The notes beneath the pieces are model-generated. The model did not search any database, was not told the origin of the DNA, and was given only the letters and a program-made list of their open reading frames with translations. Of a stretch of DNA of 39,720 nt, positions 20,507 to 29,807 are shown one piece after another (position 1 is the stretch's first letter; the number at the start of each line of letters is the position of its first letter). The DNA is taken from the NCBI GenBank assembly GCA_051655145.1, contig JBOFZK010000024.1, positions 1-39,720 of the forward strand, written 5' to 3'. The DNA comes from UBA710 sp051655145 (GTDB taxonomy: Bacteria; Bacillota_I; Bacilli_A; Mycoplasmatales; Metamycoplasmataceae). The position numbers were made by a program, and so were the translations under genes.

Positions 20507-20571
20507 ACTTTATTATTAATATTATAATAGTTTATTAACTAAAAAAATATAATTTTTATATAATTAATAAT
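20507..20571. promoter_or_regulatory. Divergent promoter region, hypothetical protein / ecfA1
   Basis: 65 bp, almost only A and T. Rightward TATAAT at 20559-20564 is 7 bases upstream of the ecfA1 ATG and no SD is present, which implies a leaderless message. Leftward, a TATAAT-like hexamer lies about 14 bases before the 20506 start. Confidence 0.4.
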
Positions 20572-21369
20572 ATGATTATTATTAATGACCTGGTTTTTAA
20601 ATATTTCGGTTCTTCAACAAATGCTCTAGATGGAGTAACTATTAATATCCCAAAAAATAAATATGTAGCTATTTTAGGACACAACGGATCTGGTAAATCA
20701 ACACTATCAAAATTGCTTGTTGGACTATATAAACCAACTAAAGGTGAAATCTTTATAGATGGAATTAAAATAAGAAAAAATTCTTTAAATCACATAAGAA
20801 ATAAAATAGGAATAATATTCCAAAATCCTGATAACCAATTTATTGGTTCAACAGTTGAAGATGATATAGCATTTGGTTTAGAAAATAAATTAATTCCCAG
20901 AGAAGAGATGCAAAAAATAATTTATGAATGTGCTGATAAAGTTAGTATGTATGATTTTTTAGGAAGAGAGCCTAGTTCATTATCAGGGGGGCAAAAACAA
21001 AGAGTAGCAATTGCTTCAATATTAGCTCTTAATCCAAAAATAATAATTTTTGATGAAGTTACTTCAATGTTAGATCCCAAAGGAAAAAAAGAAGTTCTTA
21101 AAATAATTAAAGATATTCAAGAAACAAAATCTAAAACCCTTATTTCAATAACTCATGATATGGATGAAGCGATCCAAGCAGATTTTTGTTTAGTTTTTTC
21201 AAAAGGAAAATTAATAGCTTCTGGTTCTCCAAAAGAAATCCTTAATAATAAAAAAATTATTGAAGAAGCAAAAATTGATTCGCCATTTATTTATAAATTA
21301 TCTGAAAAAATTGATGGAATAGAACCAACATATGATCCAAATGAATTATTGGAGAAATTATGAAAATAA
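20572..21369 (+). CDS. ecfA1: ECF transporter ATPase A1
   Basis: A 265-residue ABC ATPase of the energy-coupling factor module. Walker A GHNGSGKST (36-44), Q-loop IIFQNPDNQF with the Q-N-P-D-N-Q pattern typical of EcfA, signature LSGGQKQR, Walker B IIIFDEVTSMLDP and switch His SITHDMDEA. Under code 4 the protein does not stop at the TGA 21361-21363 but continues Trp-Lys to TAA at 21367-21369, overlapping ecfA2 by 10 bp. With EcfA2 and EcfT it powers substrate-specific S components for vitamin uptake; none of those is encoded here. Confidence 0.94.
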
Positions 21370-22334
21370 TTATTCAAGATTTAGAACATAGTTTTGATGA
21401 TGGACTTGGCAAGGAAGTTTTCAAATTAGGTAAAATAAACTTTAGTTTTGAACAAGGTATTTTTTATGCAATTATTGGTCCTACAGGTTCTGGTAAAACA
21501 ACTTTTATTGAACATTTAAATGCTTTATCTACTCCAGATGCTGGAGAAATAAAATATATTTATGATGAATGAATTTATAAATCAAATAAAAAAGTTTTTA
21601 AAAAAAGCTTAAAGAAATCAAAAAAGAAAAATTCTCTTATTTCTTCTTTACAAGAAGAAGAAGATAAAACGCTTTTTTCAAAAACTATAATTGTTAAAAA
21701 ATCAAGAAAAATTAAAAAAACTAATGAAATTAGAAAAAAAATTGGTGTTGTTTTTCAATTTGCAGAATATCAATTATTTGAAGAAACAATTGAAAAAGAT
21801 ATTATGTTTGGTCCGATTAATATGGGATTTTCTAAAACAGAATCTAAAAAACTTGCTGAAGAAGTTATTGAAAAGGTTGGTCTTTCAAAAGACTTTCTTC
21901 AAAAATCTCCTTTTTCTTTATCTGGTGGACAAAAAAGAAGAGTTGCTTTAGCTGGGATTCTTGCAATGAATCCTGATTTTTTAATATTTGATGAACCTAC
22001 AGCTGGATTAGATCCTAATGGAGTAGAAGAAATTTTAAATTTATTTAAAAAACTTAATGAAGAAAATCATACTATTATAATTGTTACTCATGATTTAGAT
22101 AACGTTCTTAAATGAACTGATGAAACAATATTTTTTAAAAATGGAGAAATCATTAAAACAGGAAAAACTATTGATTTATTAGAAGATACAGTTTTTTTAA
22201 AAAATAATCAAATGGAACCTCCAAAGGTTTTAGATTTTAGAACAAAATTAATTGAAAAAGGAATGAGAATAGGAAGAATCAAATCAGTTGATGATTTAGC
22301 TAATGAAATAAATAGAATTAGGAAAGGAGAATAA
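21360..22334 (+). CDS. ecfA2: ECF transporter ATPase A2, with Lys-rich insertion
   Basis: A 324-residue partner of EcfA1. Walker A GPTGSGKT (40-47), Q-loop VFQFAEYQLFE (Q133), signature LSGGQKRR, Walker B FLIFDEPTAGLDP, switch His IVTHDLD. It is 30-40 residues longer than the usual 285-290 because of a charged, Lys/Ser-rich insertion (about 75-122) between strand IKYIYDEW and IRKKIGVVFQF; the frame stays open throughout, so it is a true insertion. UGA Trp at 71 and near 22112. The stop overlaps the ecfT ATG by one base, and SD AAAGGAGA for ecfT lies at the end of this gene. Confidence 0.93.
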
Positions 22335-23197
22335 TGAAAATTACTTTAGGAAGATACCTTAATGGAAATACTATAATTCATAAATTAGATGCAAGAATAA
22401 AATTATTTGCAGCTATAGCTTTTGTTGTTTTATTTTTCTTAGCAAATACTTTCTTAATTCAATTTATAATGCTTGTTCCTTTAATAATAGCTTTTATAAT
22501 TACAACAAAAAGACCATTAAAACTTTTTTCAATGATGAAGATGCCACTTTGAATTGGGATTTTCTTATTTATCTTAAATTGTTTTTTAACAACTCCTGGT
22601 CAGCCTGGTGATATTATCTGGTGACAATTAGGCGATACCGTTGTAGTTTCCCTTTACGTTGTTTTAAAAACAGCGAATATTACATTAAGAATATTTTCAA
22701 TTATTTTAACTATTACTATTTTAACTCTTTCAACAACACCTGTTTTATTAACTAAAGCATTAGAGTTTTATTTTTATCCTTTAAAACTGATTAAATTACC
22801 AGTTAATATTTTTATTACAATAATTACAATAGCTCTTCGTTTTATTCCAACTATTTTAGATGAAGCAAATAGAATTTTAAAAGCACAAGCATCAAGAGGA
22901 GTTGATTTTAAAAATGGTTCTATTAGATCAAAAGTAAAATCTACAACAGTTTTAATTATTCCTCTTTTTGTATCCGCATTTACCAAAGCTGATGATCTTT
23001 CAAATGCAATGGAAACAAGAGGTTATGATCCATATAGAAAAGTTATTTCGTATAGAAAATGAAAATCAAGATGATATGATTGATTTGTATTATTTTTTAT
23101 GATTGCTCTTATCGTAGTTGTATCACTTATTTATAGTAATATAATTGTTTCTCCATATTGATTTGTATCTATTATTCCTCCTTGAAATGTAATTTAG
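22334..23197 (+). CDS. ecfT: ECF transporter transmembrane protein EcfT
   Basis: A 287-residue integral membrane scaffold linking EcfA1/A2 to S components. Starts with the family's MKITLGRYLNGNTIIHKLDA (short amphipathic lead before helix 1), contains about six membrane helices, and has both coupling motifs, AQASRG (about 184-189) and METRG (about 225-229), whose Arg-Gly ends insert into the ATPases. Trp appear as UGA many times and once as TGG followed directly by UGA (22618-22623). The downstream ligA starts 4 bp after the stop, so ligA is probably read from the same transcript. Confidence 0.93.
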
Positions 23198-23201
23198 AAT
23201 T

Positions 23202-25169
23202 ATGAATGAGAACAAAAAGAAAATTATTGAATTAAGAGAAAAAATAAACCAATGGAATAAGGAATATTTTATTAATAATAATCCAAGTGTTTCTGATAGG
23301 GTTTATGATTCTTCTCTTAAACTTTTAAAAGAACTTGAAGAAAAATATCCAGAATTTAATGACCCTAATTCTCCTACAAATATTATTGGTGATTTTTCAT
23401 CGAATAAATTTAAAAAAATAAAACACAATAAAAAGATGCTTTCATTAGCTAAAGCTTATTCTGATGAAGAAATAATAAAATTTATTTCAGATATTAAAAA
23501 AATTACTAAAGAAGATTCTTTTTTTTATATAGAACCTAAAATTGATGGATTAAGTATTTCCCTTAAATATAAAAATGGAAAACTTATTCAAGCATCGACA
23601 AGAGGCGATGGTAATATAGGAGAAGATGTAACTGATAATGTTTATAATATTATTTCTGATATTCCAACTAAAATTAAAAATTTAAATGATATAGAAATAA
23701 GAGGAGAAATTTATATAAGCGATCAATCATTTATAGATATTATTGCTTCAGGAGAAAATTTTGCTAATCCAAGAAATGCTGCCAGTGGAACATTAAGACA
23801 ACTTAATAAAGAAATAGTTAAAAAAAGAAATCTTTCTTGTCTGGTTTATGAAATAGTAAATTTTAAATCTCTAAATTTTAATAACTTTAATGAAACGATA
23901 GAGTTTTTAAATAAATTAGGTTTTAAGACCCAAAAAAACTCTTTTTGTTCAAATAATGAAAAAGATATAATTAATTTTATTTCTAACTTTAAAAATGATA
24001 ATAAATTAGATTATGAAATTGATGGACTTGTAATTAAATTAAATGATTTAAATTTTCAAGATGAATTAGGATATACTTCTAAATTTCCAAAATATAATAT
24101 AGCTTTTAAATTCGATGATGAAATTACTAGAACAAATATTAAACATATATTTGTAACAATAGGAAGAACAGGAAATGTAACTTATAATGCTAGTTTTGAA
24201 AAAGTTCTTTTGAAAGGTACTTTTGTTTCAGCTGCAACTCTTCATAATTATGAATATATAAAATCATTAAATTTAAATATAGGAGATGAAGTAGAGATTA
24301 AAAAAGCTGGAGAAATAATTCCAAAGGTTATAAGAGTTACTAAAAAAAATTCTCCAGATGTTTTCCCTATTATTAATGAATGTCCTTTTTGTTTATCAGA
24401 ATTTGTTTTTAATAGTTCACAAATCGAACAATACTGTCCTAATTTAAAATGCAGTGAAAGAAGAGTAAGACAAATAATTCATTTTGTTTCAAGAAATGCT
24501 CTTGATATTTCTTTTTTAGGAGAAAAGTGAATCAGAATTTTCTTTGATAAAAAAATAATTGAAAATATTTCAGATGTTTTTTTAATACCTTCTAAAAAAG
24601 AAGAAATATTTACTTTAGAAAGGATTGGAGAAAAATCATTTAACAATCTTATTAAATCAATTGAATCTTGTTTTCATATTGATCTTCCAAAATTAATTTT
24701 TGCTCTGGGAATAGAAAAAATGGGAACAAGAAACTCTTTTTTAATAGCTAAAAAAATTAAAAAATTTGAAAACATTTTAAGCTTTGATTTTGATTCATTA
24801 ATTGATATTAAAGATATAGGTCCTCTTACAATAAAATCATTAAAAGAGTTTTTAGAGAATAAAGATAATAAAAGAGAAATTGAAAAATTAATTCAAATAG
24901 GAATTAATCCTTCCATTGTAGAAGAAGAACAAGAATCAATTATTCCTTCTCCTTTTTTAAATAAAAAAATAGCGATTACAGGATCATTTAATATAGAAAG
25001 AGAAAGTATAATAAAAACATTAAATAAATTGGGAGCTATTTATACAACAAGTATTAGTAAAAATACAGACTTTCTTCTTTGTGGGGAAAATGCTGGTTCT
25101 AAATTAAATAAAGCACAAAATTTAAAAATAAAAATTATTGATTTAAATGAATTAAATAAATTTAATTAA
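23202..25169 (+). CDS. ligA: NAD-dependent DNA ligase
   Basis: A 655-residue ligase that seals nicks in replication and repair. Domains in order: N-terminal Ia domain (VSDRVYDSSL), adenylation domain with active-site Lys113 in EPKIDGLS, and NPRNAASGTLRQL, OB fold (TVGR-like IGRTGNVTYNASF), Cys4 zinc finger (CPFC...CPNLKC, about 395-420), HhH region, and BRCT domain (about 575-650; KKIAITGSF... ISKNTDFLLCGENAGSKLNKA). UGA at 24528-24530 is Trp. Length is normal (650-670). No clear SD; near-overlap with ecfT suggests re-initiation. Its stop overlaps the convergent dnaA stop by 4 bp. Confidence 0.97.
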
Positions 25170-26515
25170 TAATTCTTTTTAAGGTCTTTAATAATTCTTT
25201 TAATAGCAAGATCGATTGAAGGATCAACGCTTTTTTTACTTACAAATCTATTTAAACAAGAAAAGATAGAAGAGTGGTCTTTTCCACCTAATATTTTTCC
25301 TATTTCTTGAAGTTTTAAATTTAATTTTTCTCTTAATAAAAAAACTGCCATATCACGAGCTGTAACTATTTTAGCACTTCTTGTTTTAGATATAATTGAC
25401 GAAACTGATACATTATAATATGCAGCAACTGTTTTTAAAATTTTATCAGGTGTTATATTTTCATTATTAAAAGGAACTGATTTAAAAATTTCCTTAATTC
25501 TTTCTAAAGAATAAATTTGATCATTTTTATATTCACTTACTTCAAAAAGTATTTTATTTATAGCTCCTTCAAGACTTCTTATTGAAGAGCTATAATTTCT
25601 TACAATAAAATCTAAAGTTTCTTTTTCTCATTTACTAATATCAAATTGTTTTTCAATTAATTTACTTTTTAATATCTTTAAATAATCTTTTTCAGATGGA
25701 TACTTAATTTCAAATGTAAGTCCGCCTTGGAATCTTGTTATAAATCTATCTTCAAAACCACCTAATAAATCAGGTTCTCTATCAGAACAAATAAAAATCT
25801 GTTTATTATTTTCAATAAAATAATTTATTAAATTAAATAAAGCACCTAATGTTGCATTTTTATTTGAATATTGTTGGATATCATCAAATAATAAAACATC
25901 AAATTGTTTAAAATTTTCAATAAAATTATTTGTTTGTTTTGGATCATTACCACTAATTAATGTTAAAAATGAATTAGTAAAATCGTTTGCTGAAATATAT
26001 TTTACTGATTTATTTTTTGCATATAAAATATTTCCCATAGCATGTAAAAAATGGGTTTTTCCAAACCCAGATTTACCATAAATAAAAAAAGGAGAATAAA
26101 TTATTTCATCAGATTTAGAAATTTTTTTAGCCGCTCTAAAAATATCTTGATTAAATTCTCCTTGAATATAAATATCAATAGTTAATTTCTTATTTAATCC
26201 TTCTTCTTTTACTTTATTAACCTTTATTTTTTCAAAAAAATCATCTTTTCCCTTTTGATCAATTATAATATCTTCAATTAAAGGAAATAAGTCTTTTGCT
26301 GCTTGAAAAATCATATTTCGATAATTTTTTTTAAGATACCTTAAGGTATCTTCGTTTTTTGTAACTATTATTAAGAACTTATCTCTTAAATAACAATCTA
26401 GATCTCTAAAGAATAATGAAAATAATACTTCGTCCCCTAATTTTTTTTCTAAAAAAGTTAAAAATAATTTATTTGAAAAATTATTTTCTTTTAATGAACT
26501 GCTTTTATTTTCCAT
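25166..26515 (-). CDS. dnaA: Chromosomal replication initiator DnaA
   Basis: A 449-residue full-length DnaA. Domain I about 15-85; domain III with YSPFFIYGKSGFGKTHFLHA (Walker A G147-T154), Walker B VLLFDDIQ, box VII FEDRFITRFQGGLTFEI with the Arg finger; domain IV with the DnaA signature ARDMAVFLLREK and GGKDHSSIFSC in place of the usual GGRDHTTV. UGA Trp near 25626-25628. It lies between ligA and yebC, not beside dnaN, and I saw no cluster of TTATCCACA-like boxes next to it. No SD precedes the ATG; the spacer is a palindromic promoter. Whether the genome has another dnaA cannot be told from this window. Confidence 0.95.
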
Positions 26516-26570
26516 ATTTTAATATTATAATATTAAAACATAAAATAATATTTATTTGAAAGGAATAAAA
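26516..26570. promoter_or_regulatory. Divergent dnaA/yebC promoter with perfect 22 bp palindrome
   Basis: Positions 26517-26538 are a perfect palindrome (arm TTTTAATATTA). Its centre holds TATAAT on both strands: leftward at 26524-26529, rightward at 26526-26531. The leftward box is about 8 bases from the dnaA ATG, so dnaA mRNA would be nearly leaderless; the rightward box leaves about 30 bases of leader for yebC, which has the SD GAAAGGA. The repeat begins one base from the dnaA start codon. Confidence 0.5.
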
Positions 26571-27317
26571 GTGGCTGGTCATTCAAAATGAGCTAACATT
26601 AAACATAGAAAGGGAGCGCAAGATGCAGCTCGTTCAAAAATATTTGCTAAATTTTCAAAAGAAATAATAATAGCAGCAGGTCAAGGGGGTTCAGATCCTA
26701 ATTCAAATCCTGCTCTTCGTCAAATTATAGCAAAAGCAAAAGCAAAATCAATGCCTAAAGGAAATATTGAAAAAGCAATTTTAAAAGGTACTGGTTCTTC
26801 AAAAGATGCAGCTAATTTTAAAGAAATAATTTATCCAGGAACTCTTAAAAAAGGTATTACTTTTTTAGTAATATGTTTAACTGATAATTTTAATAGAGCA
26901 TCATCAGAAGTTCAATATCTTTTTAAAAAGTCAGGTGGCGAAGTAGGTAAGGTAGGTTCTATTCCTTATAACTTTATAAGAAAAGGAATAATTGAATTTC
27001 AAATTCCAGCTAATAAAAATGAAGAAGAACTTACATTACAAATTTTAGAATTTAATCCTTTAGATATTCAAGTAAACGATAATATGGTATTAGTTTATAC
27101 AGATCCTTCATTATTTAATGCGACTAAAGAAGAAATTGAGAAACTAGGAATAGAAGATTTTGAAACGGCAGAAGTTAGCTACGTTTCAGATTCTCTAGTT
27201 CAATTAAATAAAGAAGATACAGAACAAATGTTAAACGCTATAGATGTTTTTGAAGATAATGAAGATGTGCAAGAAGTATTTCATAATATAGATTTATCTA
27301 TTTTAGAAGAAAATTAA
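26571..27317 (+). CDS. yebC: YebC/PmpR family protein
   Basis: A 248-residue protein of usual family length (about 240-250). The true start is GTG at 26571: it gives the invariant N-terminus MAGHSKWANIKHRK (Trp = UGA) and has SD GAAAGGA 7 bases upstream; the first in-frame ATG (26751) would remove 60 conserved residues. Further motifs: FAKFSKEIIIAA, GGSDPNSNPALR, and NIEKAI. The family was named for DNA-binding transcription regulation; members are also reported to act on ribosomes stalled at proline-rich stretches. Convergent with ftsZ over a bidirectional terminator. Confidence 0.95.
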
Positions 27318-27343
27318 TTTTAAAAAAATAAAAAAAGATAAAG

Positions 27344-27369
27344 AAAAACCTGATTGCTCAGGTTTTTTT
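27344..27369. terminator. Bidirectional rho-independent terminator between yebC and ftsZ
   Basis: A 10 bp stem AAAAACCTGA / TCAGGTTTTT with loop TTGC (27354-27357) followed by more T. Because the stem starts with A residues, the minus-strand transcript also ends in a T-rich tail, so it can end both yebC and the mraZ-ftsZ operon. Perfect stem; the clearest terminator in the window. Confidence 0.85.
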
Positions 27370-27435
27370 GTTTGAATGATAAATAATAATATTATTAATT
27401 ATTAATAAAAATAATTTTCGAAACATCAATTATTT

Positions 27436-28542
27436 TTATTTCATAAAAAAGGGAATGTCATCATCATCATTGTCAATTTGAAATTCTTCAATATTAGTTT
27501 CTCTTTTTTGATTGATAAATTCTCTTATTTGAGTTTTTTCTTTTTGAATATTATTATTGTTTTTAAATACTTCTTTTTCATTAACACTAAGTATATTTTC
27601 ACTTGTAATATAAAATTTATCATTATAACTACTTATAAAAAAGAATTTAATTTCTTTTCTTAATTTTTGGTTAATAATATGTGATATTTTTATATCTATT
27701 TCCTGATTAGTTTTACTTTTAATATATTCAGTTATTTTCTCAAAATCCTTTGGATAAAAATCTGAAGAAGTTTCGATAATTAAAAAGATTTTTTTTATTG
27801 TTGATAAATCAATATTTTGAGAATTCTTTTTTAAAAGATTAGTAAGAATTTTGTTTATTCTTTCTTCTCCTATTGCAAAAGTATTTTTGACAAATATTTT
27901 ATTTCCGAAATTGATGATTTCTGAAATATCTGAAAAATCAACTACTCCATTTTGACAATTTTTTAAAAAGTATAAAATGGTATGTATATCACTTTTAATT
28001 TTCTCATTTGAATATTTTTTTAATTCGTTAATTGTTAATTCAGGAAATTCTTTAGTTAATTTAGCATTATCTATTTTTATAATTCCAGAAACTTTATTTT
28101 CTAATTTATTAAAAGCATTTTTTGCTAATAATATTTTTTTCTCTCCCTCGTATGAGAAAGGTGAAATATTAATTGAGATTAAGATTTTATTTTTTTCTTT
28201 AGCTATGCTTGAGATAAGCGGTGTTACCGCTGTACCAGTAACTCCTCCTAACCCAGCTACTAGAATAATTAGATCAGTATCTCTTATAGAATCTTTAATA
28301 TCTTTTTTAATATTAAATACAGAGATTGTAGATGTAGCATTTTGATCAGTTAAATTATCTTTATCTAATAAAATTTTTTCTACATTTTGGGAATTATTTA
28401 AAATAAAAGAATTAGAATCAATATTTAAGTAAGAAATGTTTTTGTTTTCTGATAATTGATTTTCCAAGTCATTTACTAAAAAACATCCAACAGTTCCTAC
28501 TCCTATTATTTTTATATTTAATTCTTTTTGCATCTCTTTCAT
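27436..28542 (-). CDS. ftsZ: Cell division protein FtsZ, strongly diverged
   Basis: 368 residues, tubulin-like GTPase forming the division ring. The N-terminal Rossmann strand is IKIIGVGTVG (T1 loop, normally GVGGGG). The tubulin signature GGGTGTG reads GGVTGTA (99-105). The T7 loop, normally NxDFxD, reads VVDFSD (200-205), keeping both Asp. The T2-region GAGxxP motif is not visible. The extreme C-terminus DDDDIPFFMK is a good match to the conserved FtsZ tail that binds FtsA/SepF. Length is normal. A 14 bp gap to the ftsA-like gene, with SD AAGGAAAA. Position, tail and fold motifs make the call; GTPase rate may be reduced. Confidence 0.88.
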   Translation of the reverse strand: MKEMQKELNIKIIGVGTVGCFLVNDLENQLSENKNISYLNIDSNSFILNNSQNVEKILLDKDNLTDQNATSTISVFNIKKDIKDSIRDTDLIILVAGLGGVTGTAVTPLISSIAKEKNKILISINISPFSYEGEKKILLAKNAFNKLENKVSGIIKIDNAKLTKEFPELTINELKKYSNEKIKSDIHTILYFLKNCQNGVVDFSDISEIINFGNKIFVKNTFAIGEERINKILTNLLKKNSQNIDLSTIKKIFLIIETSSDFYPKDFEKITEYIKSKTNQEIDIKISHIINQKLRKEIKFFFISSYNDKFYITSENILSVNEKEVFKNNNNIQKEKTQIREFINQKRETNIEEFQIDNDDDDIPFFMK

Positions 28543-28556
28543 TTTTTCCTTATTCC

Positions 28557-29804
28557 TTAATTAACAAAATTGTATATATCTTGATTACTATTTAATTTAC
28601 TTTGGTTTATTCTTGTTTTTGCTGACATCATTTTGATTTTGTTTCTATCAAAAATGTGTGTAGTTCTATGGTTCTCAAATTTCTCAGCCAATATGTCAAG
28701 ATAATTTGTTTTCAACATATTTAATAGTAAATTATCTGTTTTCAATATATCAACATTTTTATCTAAGATGTTTGATATTTTAGTATTGATCCCTTTTACT
28801 ATGTTTATTTCGTCGAAAATAAAAACTTTAATATTTTCTTTTGATTTTTGAGTTTTAGAATTTATAATTTCTTTAATTTCATATGTTAATAATTCAACTC
28901 AATTAGAAATTATTTCCTCTATTTTTTTTCTTTCAATCTTGTTTTCAAAATTAACGAAAATTGTTTTGGTATTATTTTCCCATTTTTTGGAGAAATGAGA
29001 AATTAAAATGTTTTCGCTTAGTTCTTTTGAAATTTCAAAATTTTTAGAAATTTTCTTTACTAATTTTTTATAATTAATAGAAATATTTTGAGAAAATAAA
29101 ACTATATTGTTTCTTATATAATAAATAGCTGAAAAATTTTTATTTATTTCAATAATAAATGTTCCTTTTGTATTAATATTATTAATATTTTTTCTAAGTT
29201 TAAAAGGAGCTAACTGAGATGATGTAAGGAAATGTTTAATTTTTATATTAAGGTTAGAAAAAATTTCATTTATTCTTTTTAATATAGTTTCATCAATTGT
29301 AGTAATAGAAAAATATGTTGTTAATTTAATTGCCTTTTTGTTTAAAGGGAATGATGATGTTTCCATTACTTGATTATTTTTATTTTCATATTTAAATTTA
29401 AATGGCAAAACTGAAATTACATTAGAAATATCCTGTTTTTTACTTCAATCATTTTTAATGTTTTTTTGAATGTTTTGAAGAACATCTGCACCTAATCTAG
29501 ATTCTATATTATAAATTAATTCATTGCTAACAATTTCTTGTTTAACATTGTAATAATCTAATTGATCGATTAAAACAAAAACTTCTTTTATGATTATTTT
29601 TGTTCTTTGTCTGAAATCTTCAAAGGCTAAATTAATAAATTTTTTAATTTTGTTAATGTCCATCTTTTCTTGTTCAAAATATTCTTCACGTTTGAATAAA
29701 GGAAACATTTTTTCCTCTATTTTTTCACTTATACTTATAGATATTTTATTATAATCAAACAATATTATTGGAATAACATTATTTCTTAAATTAGTATTTT
29801 TCAT
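28557..29804 (-). CDS. FtsA-like actin-fold protein (degenerate)
   Basis: 415 residues, read through two UGA codons (about 29443 and 28897). It holds the ftsA position between rsmH and ftsZ. Residues about 163-275 follow the FtsA pattern: ITTIDETILKRI, then LNIKIKHFLTSSQLAP, then GTFIIEINKNFSAIYYI (213-229) where FtsA has the phosphate-2 loop VVDIGGGTTD, and later KKLVKKISKNFEISKELSEN for the GGxxxTxDIAxxLxxxxxxAE segment. The Gly residues of the nucleotide loop are lost, so ATP binding is doubtful. No clear C-terminal amphipathic membrane helix. It could tether FtsZ to the membrane in another way. Assigned by synteny and pattern, not by strong identity. Confidence 0.6.
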
Positions 29805-29807
29805 TTT

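Noticed and set aside
25365..25400. CIRCE-like TTTAGCACTT stretch
   Set aside because: Lies within dnaA coding sequence and lacks the matching inverted half.
26516..26570. oriC beside dnaA
   Set aside because: Spacer is only 55 bp and contains no TTATCCACA-like box or A+T cluster with repeats; no evidence for an origin here.
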